Assembly (NCBI GenBank): GCA_914767715.1
Contig: OU612066.1
Location: 26,822,283-26,882,282, forward strand
Direction: 5' to 3'
DNA length: 60,000 nt
Origin: Membranipora membranacea
Lineage: Eukaryota > Bryozoa > Gymnolaemata > Cheilostomatida > Membraniporidae
Part shown: in pieces, positions 54,001-60,000 of the stretch
Layout of the letters: each line of letters begins with the position of its first letter
Numbering within the stretch: position 1 is the first letter of the stretch
Notes under the pieces: generated by a model
Database searches by the model: none
What the model saw: only the letters and a program-made list of their open reading frames with translations
Told to the model about the DNA's origin: nothing
Translations under genes and position numbers: made by a program

Positions 54001-56903
54001 TAATAGAATAGCCCTCATATATTATATTGTCATAATAATAATGTTCAATTACTATTCCATATCGTTGTCAAAATTTTTAATTCGTTATACAGGAATTATT
54101 AAAATTAACAGCTATACTTCATCTTGCCTTTTAGTCAGGTGCGGTGGAGTACAACATTACAAGTTTATATCCATCAGCAAATCACGATGTTGTTGTGACT
54201 ATTACATCAACCCCTGTCAAAGGACAGGATCCGATTGTCATCGATGCAAAATCAGACAAACAGAATATTACCTTCAATGAACTCTCACAGGTGACTGAGG
54301 ACTTACAACCATCATGTGTTCTTTGACTTTAATATTATAGTATATTATTAACAAAAATTAATCTTATTTGAATGCTCTATATTCATTTCACTTCGCCTTA
54401 GGAACAATCCTCACAAATTCTATGTATTAAATGTTATCTAGGTCAAATTCTTCGTGACGATCCTCAAAGGAGTTGTACCAGTGTCTGGTTTGGAGGTGAT
54501 CACCACAGTCAGTCTACCTCTCAATGATGAGCAAGTGCTCATAAAAATGAATGACAAAGGGACAGGTATACTTCTGATGGTTAAAATAATAATTAATGTT
54601 AATATTAGATGTTTCTTGCAACCTGCTGCCAGTTCGACAGACCAAGAAGCTACCAATAATGTGAAATGGCAACAAGAATCTGCTCCTTGTGAAGCTACCT
54701 TTGAGCTATTCTCTCAAGTATTGAAAAAAATTTACAATACCCTTGTGTTTGTTTTGTTATGCCAGGAGTCGATTCTGTGGCTTGTGATGGTGTTTACAGT
54801 GGAAACTTGAATCCCAACCAGTTCAATGGGGACGGTTATTATGGTTGGAAAGTAAGTACTTCAAGTTCAAAATTATGTGCACTGGCATTGATCAATTGCG
54901 GAATATGATAAATTCCACCTGTAAACTTATGGATTAAGGTGAAAAACAAAGTTAAGAACTTCATTCATATCTGAGTAATTTTTGCTCATTTTCAGGTTGA
55001 TATTAGTGGGTCTCCCTTTTTGAGAAATGTGAAAGAAAGATCATTTTGTGTTAGAAGTGAAGGACTACCACTTAATTCCATAACAAGGAATCTCGAAGGT
55101 GAGAATGATGAATTGGAATCATATCAGCTGCCACAATTATCATCACCAGTTACTGACTGCAGTATGGCTGATTGTTCTTTATCATACTTCTAGCTAAGCT
55201 TAGCGATTCTCAGTCTTCAGCACTGTAATACTTCTTTATGCTGTCAATTTGAAATATGCATCTACCATAGATAAACAGGACACTATCAAGAACATTAGCA
55301 TAAGCGGCGTCACAACAGTTTTAGAATTGTTTGAATTGAATTGAATTTGAATTGCGAATGAGATTTTTGACTTTTTTTGAAGTTTTCTTGCCCCATTGAA
55401 AGAGCATTATATTTGAAGGTGGGCTGATTTATGTGACAAACTGGAGGATGATATTGATAGATGAGATGCCCCCAGAGCCTGTTCGGGATCTGACACTGCT
55501 GACTGCTGTAGATGGATCAGATACTTTCACTATTGGCTGGACAGCTGCAGGAGATAACCCTGGTCAGGGTACAGGTTGGTTTGCTATCGATGTTTCGGTA
55601 GTTGGACTAATGTTACCCATCAATTATGTTTTGAAAACCTATGCCCAGAATGAATTACGTGAATTGGAATGGTTTATTGTTTCACCTAGAGATGAAACTG
55701 AACCAAATGTCAAGCATCACCGATGAAATTCAAGGCCAGTTCCAAGGACATAACCTGTTTTACTTTTGATAAGGTTTTTCTGACACAAAAATTACCCATC
55801 ATAGATCATGTTTCTGTCTTACTAGCCACAGGATATGAGCTTGCAGCACATACTGATCTGAAAACTATACTGAATACCACAACACTGCAACCTAATAACA
55901 TAATTTGGACAAACTCAAGTGGGTTGGAGAGGGAAGCTGGAGAACCAGTCCAGATGAAAATCAATGCGAGTATGTAATAAATGATCCTAACAATCTTGAA
56001 TAATTGCTTTTATTGTTATCACATTGAATTGTTTGTTGCATCGTGTTTATGGTTGACTGATTCATTGATTGACTGATTCATTGATTGACTGATTCATTGA
56101 CTGACTGACTGACTGACTGACTGACTGACTGACTGACTGACTGACTGACTGACTGACTGACTGACTGACTGACTGACTGACTGACTGACTGACTGACTGA
56201 CTGACTGACTGACTGACTGACTGACTGACTGACTGACTGACTGACTGACTGACTGACTGACTGATTGATTGATTGACTGATCGACTGACCGACCTACCGA
56301 CCGACTGACTGGCTAACTGACTGACTGACTGACTGACTGACTGACTGACTGACTGACTGACTGACTGACTGACTGACTGACTGACTGACTGACTGACTGA
56401 TTGATTGATTGACTGATCGACTGACCGACCTACCGACCGACTGACTGGCTAACTGACTGACTGACTGCTTGATTGGTGAGTTCCGTTACATTATCCCATA
56501 TTTATTACCAACGTTGTGTTCAATACAAAAACATGATAACTGTCATAAAGCTGAAAACAGACCACTGCAGAGAAAACAAAAATACATGTACCAATTTCAG
56601 TTTGGCTGAATCACTGATATGAATAAATTTTAGCAGTGATCATATTGATGTGTGTGATGAACAGCATGTCTGTCTCTTCATCATTAATATACGGTATACT
56701 TTTTCTCAGCTGAGCTGGCCATGATGATCAACAGCAGATCAAAGCGGTCTGTAGATGATCAAAACAACCGGACATCCGCACTAAACCAGACAGACATTGT
56801 GTACTATATCAGACTGCGAGCATTCGATGCGGAGAAGAATGGTGCTGCCTGGTCTAACATTGTGTCTGCTTTCTTCTTGAAACCAGAAGACTTTGAGAAA
56901 CCT
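41884..56903 (+). CDS. CLCA-family (calcium-activated chloride channel regulator) protein
   Basis: Eighteen exons with consistent phases encode about 910 residues, the usual length of CLCA proteins. Exons: 41884-42084, 43194-43310, 46511-46688, 50549-50660, 51001-51160, 51436-51598, 52022-52143, 52292-52516, 52655-52791, 53185-53329, 53644-53852, 54135-54290, 54442-54565, 54766-54851, 54996-55098, 55419-55574, 55826-55969, 56710-56903. Domain order: signal peptide, metalloprotease-like domain, VWA, beta-sandwich domain, FnIII. Vertebrate relatives are secreted, cleave themselves and modulate the TMEM16A chloride channel; that role is not shown for invertebrate members. Three oddities: the HExxH starts with Arg, exon 11 is out of frame by one base, and a three-exon cassette lies before exon 4. 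The last exon after 56903 was not found. Confidence 0.88.
43194..43688 (+). CDS. CLCA exon 2 (ends 43310) and following intron start
   Basis: The coding part is 43194-43310, 39 codons, phase 0 both sides: ELYRGASQYLMKATDGRMYF then NITILVPTNW. This corresponds to the CLCA segment ASxYLFxATxxRxYFxNxxILxPxxW. Donor GAG|GTGTGT. The intron that follows holds the LINE at 43612. Confidence 0.85.
43612..46125 (+). mobile_element. CR1/L2-like LINE, 5'-truncated and inactive
   Basis: In CLCA intron 2. In order: endonuclease part (GGGILMYIDKCWSTNN, LPREFSSIITLSCYTP, ILLMGDYQ), then linker, then reverse transcriptase with DYRPTAITS, KMLER, FAYRQKRSTQDAV, FLDFSSDFNTI, TGTPQGSVLSPLLFS, KYADDTCVIG, and the tail KCFIFT / RCPSGRLGQVKYRSSWGKD. 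Stops and frameshifts break the protein at several points (for example near 43953, 44660 and 45141). The 3' end GATAGTAATAAATC is followed by ATTCAATC repeats at about 46100-46125. It is the most complete member of the family also seen at 4090 and 39670. Confidence 0.88.
46511..46688 (+). CDS. CLCA exon 3
   Basis: 178 bp, phase 0 in, phase 1 out. It encodes SFNRARVLVEQGLD and the diagnostic GGCGEEGDFTHLTPSFI, matching the CLCA block GRCGEKGxYIHxTPxF. It ends in FEND just before the metal-binding helix. The next CLCA exon in phase is at 50549, across a 3.9-kb intron. Confidence 0.88.
47523..48603 (+). CDS. Three-exon cassette with DUF6973-like domain in CLCA intron
   Basis: Exons 47523-47669 (147 bp), 47793-48131 (339 bp) and 48337-48603 (267 bp), all phase 1 to phase 1 with good AG/GT sites, give 251 codons with no stop. 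The middle exon has FQHTLWGFLMKQIMG and LINLHNSKVGRELA, close to the bacterial DUF6973 pattern (FRHAYWNALM ... DLHNNxVGR). No start or stop exon was seen. Because exon 3 of CLCA ends in phase 1 and exon 4 begins in phase 1, the cassette could be spliced into CLCA in frame, directly before the metal-binding helix. The alternative is a nested same-strand gene whose end exons I missed. Function unknown; family recognition is from memory. Confidence 0.6.
48598..49620. repeat. Dispersed repeat C, copy 2 (interrupted by MITE)
   Basis: Matches 7416-7760 on both sides of the MITE (CTGGTAAGTGATCATACT; CTGGCAGCTAGTTCTGCA). It begins at the last bases of the third cassette exon. Confidence 0.8.
48852..49512. 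mobile_element. 661-bp MITE with 125-bp terminal inverted repeats, TSD TTAA
   Basis: Left AGACTTTGTTTGAGGCTGCT and its inverse AGCAGCCTCAAACAAAGTCT at the right; the inverted match runs about 125 bp (to GGCCTCTCAAACTTCCA) with few mismatches. TTAA flanks both sides; since the flank is TTTAAA, a 6-bp duplication is also possible. The unoccupied site is at 7648-7651. A TTAA target suggests a piggyBac-like origin, although the termini do not start CCY. The core holds a weak tRNA-like segment (GAGTTCAAAAACCC near 49233). Confidence 0.85.
49654..50094. mobile_element. MITE with GGGGCTCCC ends, copy 2 (inverted)
   Basis: Begins GGGGCTCCCCTCGTATTTTA and ends GTGCAGGGAGCCCC. The flanks AGTGAG and AATGAG could be a 6-bp duplication with one change. 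It is opposite in orientation to 28096-28467 and carries extra internal sequence. Confidence 0.7.
50549..50660 (+). CDS. CLCA exon 4: metal-binding helix with Arg in place of His
   Basis: The exon reads KKIVREWGHLRWGLFDES. CLCA proteins have VHEWAHLRWGVFDEY here, with HExxH coordinating zinc. The codon at 50563-50565 is AGA (Arg), where His is needed; the Glu (50566-50568), second His (50575-50577) and the downstream FDE remain. Splice sites are intact (TTCTAG acceptor, GTAAGT donor), phase 1 in, phase 2 out. The domain fold is likely kept, but zinc binding and self-cleavage are probably lost. Confidence 0.85.
51001..51598 (+). CDS. CLCA exons 5-6: rest of protease-like domain
   Basis: Exon 5 is 51001-51160 and exon 6 is 51436-51598. 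They encode Cys-rich segments with NETASLMYAEFLPG / VTQFCNGG, matching CLCA NATASIMFxQxxxxVxxFCN, and NQQNRMCNQQSARTVM, matching QNxMCxxRSAWxVI. The conserved Cys suggest secreted disulfide structure. The intron between them is unremarkable. Confidence 0.85.
52022..53329 (+). CDS. CLCA exons 7-10: VWA domain
   Basis: Exons 52022-52143, 52292-52516, 52655-52791 and 53185-53329. CLALDTSGSM carries the MIDAS DxSxS motif, GGSTDIGAGL the MIDAS Thr, and TILLLSDG the third metal-site Asp, so the metal-ion site appears complete. VWA domains of CLCA bind the TMEM16A channel in mammals. The reading frame is intact through all four exons. Confidence 0.87.
53446..53513. repeat. ATGACCT heptamer minisatellite
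   Basis: About nine 7-bp units with few variants (ATGACCT, ATGATCT, ATGGCCT, ATGAACT) in CLCA intron 10. Confidence 0.85.
53644..53852 (+). CDS. CLCA exon 11, reading frame broken by one base
   Basis: With acceptor TTACAG and donor ATT|GTAAGT this exon is 209 bp, but phase 0 is required on both sides. The first part reads in frame to VDVITEDE (about 53783). After that the coding sense continues in another frame (AEIVFTEQPSNNRVVADINR), while the original frame meets a TAA at 53839-53841. One base appears to be missing near 53783-53786. It may be a sequencing error in the assembly or a real null allele. Confidence 0.75.
54135..55098 (+). CDS. CLCA exons 12-15: beta-sandwich domain
   Basis: Exons 54135-54290, 54442-54565, 54766-54851 and 54996-55098, in phase. 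They encode VEYNITSLYPSANHDVVVTI (like the CLCA GxWxYxLxN..LxVTVTSR strand region), VKFFVTILKGVVPVSGLEV (like the VxIYAxVxQGxxPIL strand) and CDGVYSGNL (like NDGIYSRYF). Similarity is clear in pattern though sequence is diverged. Confidence 0.8.
55419..56903 (+). CDS. CLCA exons 16-18: fibronectin type III domain
   Basis: Exons 55419-55574, 55826-55969 and 56710-56903. PPEPVRDLTLL, FTIGWTAAGDN, ATGYELAAHTDLKTIL and IVYYIRLRAFDAEKNG are the A, B, C and F strands of an FnIII domain, as at the C-terminus of CLCA proteins. RSKRSV in exon 18 is a consensus furin site. The donor CCT|GTAAGT shows that coding continues; no membrane segment or GPI signal was located downstream. Confidence 0.8.
56045..56470. 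repeat. CTGA/GACT microsatellite with a higher-order duplication
   Basis: About 425 bp of mostly CTGA units in CLCA intron 17. A variant block (GATCGACTGACCGACC, TACCGACCGACTGACTGG) occurs twice, about 138 bp apart, so the array has also expanded in large units. Confidence 0.92.
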
Positions 56904-57271
56904 GTAAGTGAAATGAGTGAAGGAATTTCAGAACTTTAGACATTTTGTAGACTCAGTCATATATTTCAGGGCTATCTGCATCAATTGAATTCTCTAGAGT
57001 CTAATTCACCCCAACAAAAATATATATTGGTAACGCAATCTCCAGAGCGAATGAACTGATCAATCAATTGGATTCTATTAGTATTTTTCCAGGGTATATT
57101 CATGGTCGACATCTATTGTTTTTATCTTTATCCCCATTTAATGTTTAAGGATCATGAATGGATTGGCTGGTGATCTAGAGCACTAGCTCTTTAATTGCAT
57201 ACCGCGGTTGGTTAATATATTTTTCAAGACTGCAAGTTGGTTTTTGTTTTGCTCATGTTTGTGTGAGAACC

Positions 57272-59880
57272 ATAGACATAATAATACACCCAGAAGGGAC
57301 ACTATATGGAGCATTAGCATTGAGGCACTGAGGCATTTAATTGTGGGCGACGTAACGACATTGGAAGGGGTAGAAGCAATGATGCTATCATTAATTTACT
57401 GTTCAAAATCCTGGTTTTTTGTAGATAACTCCATTTTGATCGGATTTTGAGTTACAATAGATTTAGTAGCGTGTCCTGAACAGTTTGATACTAATTTTAG
57501 GCAAAAACAACTTTGAAGAAAACATAGCATCAAGTTGATAACAAGATGCTGCTGATTGTGAGCAGTCAAACATCCCCAGAGACCCAGATTTTAGAGTGAC
57601 TGGTGAGATGAATATTCTATGGCCACCATTCATCGCTGCTTAGTGCATAGGGCTAGATGATCAATAATAAAATGTTTTCATGATAATGTCATTGTACTAT
57701 TCCATTGCATTTATTTGATTGACGTGAGAATCAATTGATAGCAAGAATAAGAAAAAAAATACTTTACCTCATTGTTTTTATGCTGTTTCCTCCTTCTGTT
57801 CTTAAATACTACTCTCCCTTTGTTGTTGTTTTGACCTCGCTTGTTCTTTTGATTTCCCATGGTCAGTTCATACAGTTATTTTACAGACTTGGTCAGCAAA
57901 GACAGATAAAAATTAAAGCATCAATTAATTCATTCACAACAACAACTAAAGATGGCCATCAAAGTAAACTGCGCAGTAATACAACAACAGGCCACGCCTC
58001 CTTTATCACCAAGCAACCCCAAACAAACAATAAGTTTGATTGTTGACCTCTGTGAAAACTGCACTATCTCATATACACAAAAGCCTAATTCTAGAGCATG
58101 GTTCACGACCAATCATCAATGAGGCACTAAATTACATGCATGAGCAACAGCTGGTTGCCAGCATAACACTCATCACCAATCATTCATGCTAAACAAAACC
58201 AGCAAATATAAGCCCTTCACTTTCAATAATACTATCATATTATTTACGTCAATATCCTAAACACAATATGGTCAACATTCTAGAGTTGAGTTAAACCTGA
58301 GAATAGATTCGAGCCCTATAACATGAACTCTTCTTCAACACTATATCAGTTTCAAACAGAATGGTAGTAATTAAGTTGCTAATACTGTCCGGTAAAAATT
58401 CCATGAAAATTGGAGGAGTTGTCCCCCTTTTATTCAGTCTGTATTAGCTGAAATTAGGGTCGTCTCTCCAGTTGATTAGTCAGAACTTGTATTTGCCCAG
58501 CTCTTGTTGTGGCACTCAACAAGGTTATATGGGACATGAGGTGCCGTATAATTTTTGACAGTGAGGTTTTTATCTTCAATGTTCTAAGGTCGAGATTTTT
58601 GTCTGCTGTTAAACCCTTTTTCAGCAATATCATCATCATCATCATATTTTATGATTGATGTATATCGTGCATCAATAGAGATTCGTTTTTCTTTCTTCTC
58701 TCATGGTTTTTTTTCCAGCAGTCACTCTCAATGACTGATCCGAAATTTGTTTTTGTTGCCAACTCTTTGGTGAGCCACGGGACAACCTTTTCTCCCGCTA
58801 GTGTGTGTTCAGGCAATCGATGTCTGCATGAGAATTTGTGGTGAGCCGGTCACAGCATACTTAGCAAAACCTAATACCATACACAAACCTTAAAGGACAA
58901 CCAAGGTTTCGCAGCAATGCATTAATGGGTAGCAAATAATATGCTGGGCAGCATCAGCTTTGTGCATTACGCGATGCAAAACTCAAAGTAGTTGCTGACT
59001 CTAAGCTGGGAAACACTTCAGTTTAGGGGAGGTTCCAAGACTTTGCTGTAATAATTATAGAGCACAGGCTAAATAATAACAGGAACAGGAAACTGCTATG
59101 TGGTATTCTCTTTAAGCTGAGTTTGAGTACCTGATGGAAGAAATGTTTCGCAAGAATTCTGGCTGAATATTCATCCGAATTATATTTTGTCTTTTTCCCC
59201 AGGCAGAAGGTGCAATCTGCTATTAATCAATGGCCATCAATGAGAAGTTGTTTGAAACCTTGGTTGCCCTTTAATCAAATATCATCTCACTAATTTTCCT
59301 GCCTTTCACAAACATTATTCCCGTGGCTCAGTAGACAGTTGAAGAGGGTGATATGGGATCAATCCCAATTTTTTCCGAGTTTCTGGGTGAAACGTCGTCC
59401 TGCTTATCAAAGTTTTGATAACGAAGAGGCTTTATAGACCAGTATTTTGTCGATGTTCTGGCTTGCCTTAAACAGGAACATTGGGACTCAGTTGAAGGTG
59501 TAAATCAATATTGTATTATATTCAAATAACATAAGCCAAACACCCTGTTCTATTGAAGCTTTAATATCCATATGTTTTTAGATGAAATGACCCAAAAAAC
59601 ATGATCATGACACAACGTCATACACATTTGGTCTTCAAAAGCTAATAAACAAATGCTAAGGTCATCTACTTTAACATATAGACTGCTTCGAAAAAATATT
59701 AGATTATTATATTTCACCTTAAGCACTTTTCAAATTCAAAATCCGATCGAAATTGATCGATGTATGAACAAAAAACCTGGATTATGGGCATCAAATCAAT
59801 AATAACATCATTGCTTCTACACCTTCCAATGACGTTACGTCGCCCCAGTATCCTGTCTAGGTTTATTATTAAGTCTATAA
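57272..59880. repeat. Large inverted repeat downstream of CLCA, no gene recognised
   Basis: The left arm (about 57272-57455; GGGCGACGTAACGACATTGG, AGAAGCAATGATG) and right arm (about 59722-59880, inverse) enclose about 2.2 kb without a convincing exon. The 3' end of the CLCA gene should lie in or near this region. An open frame at 57735-58046 with Thr-rich sequence does not fit the required splice phase. A GATGATGATGATGAT-type run occurs near 58630 on the complement. Confidence 0.6.
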
Positions 59881-60000
59881 GGAGAACTTACACTGACTAC
59901 CAAAGCGTTCGCTCAGTCGTATCCATATTCCTTTGATTTACTATATAAATATTCAATATTCTAAAACACTCACAGTAAAGTTAAGCTTGATGCTATCGAT

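Noticed and set aside
56045-56470. Coding tandem repeat
   Set aside because: A tetranucleotide array with a TGA in each frame; simple microsatellite in an intron.
57735-58046. Thr-rich ORF as last CLCA exon
   Set aside because: It does not fit the phase-0 junction left by exon 18 and lies in the loop of an inverted repeat.

Overview
The window is nuclear DNA of an invertebrate animal. It is AT-rich, with spliceosomal genes (GT-AG introns, TAG/CAG acceptors after pyrimidine tracts), CR1/L2-like and jockey-like LINE remnants, tRNA-derived SINEs, hAT- and Harbinger-like elements and one young LTR element. No rRNA, CRISPR or bacterial operon structure is visible. The species cannot be fixed from the sequence; a marine invertebrate is a guess. 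All family names come from recognising motifs by eye; no search was run.

Genes. (1) 434-2593, minus: two exons of a cGAS-like/Mab-21-like nucleotidyltransferase with all three catalytic acidic residues; both ends of the gene are missing. (2) 12558-13651, minus: one or two exons of an unrecognised, possibly transposon-derived protein. (3) 30498-32271, plus: up to four short exons of unrecognised protein(s), ending near a polyadenylation signal. (4) 36007-37728, plus: four exons with matching splice phases for a TTF-type zinc-finger, hAT-transposase-derived protein. (5) 41884-56903, plus: at least 18 exons of a CLCA-family secreted protein: signal peptide, zinc-metalloprotease-like domain, VWA domain with an intact MIDAS, beta-sandwich region and FnIII domain. 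The first zinc-binding His of its HExxH is Arg, and exon 11 carries a frameshift. A separate cassette of three phase-1 exons, resembling the bacterial DUF6973 domain, lies in the intron just before the HExxH exon.

Mobile DNA fills most of the rest. At 3.6-6.4 kb five elements are nested inside one another. At 8232-10704 there is a gag-only LTR retrotransposon with nearly identical LTRs. From about 16.5 to 28 kb there are nested inverted repeats, including a foldback element whose arms join a TRCCAATG-like minisatellite to a tRNA-like sequence. Three copies of a 385-415 bp hAT-type MITE carrying a tRNA-like promoter block occur at 5.1, 21.7 and 33.9 kb, each with its own 8-bp target duplication. 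More MITEs, hairpins, LINE fragments and simple repeats lie in the CLCA introns and flanks.

The genes do not form an obvious shared pathway. A cGAS-like receptor and a mucosal secreted CLCA would both fit immune or barrier roles, but nothing here links them apart from their lying in the same window.
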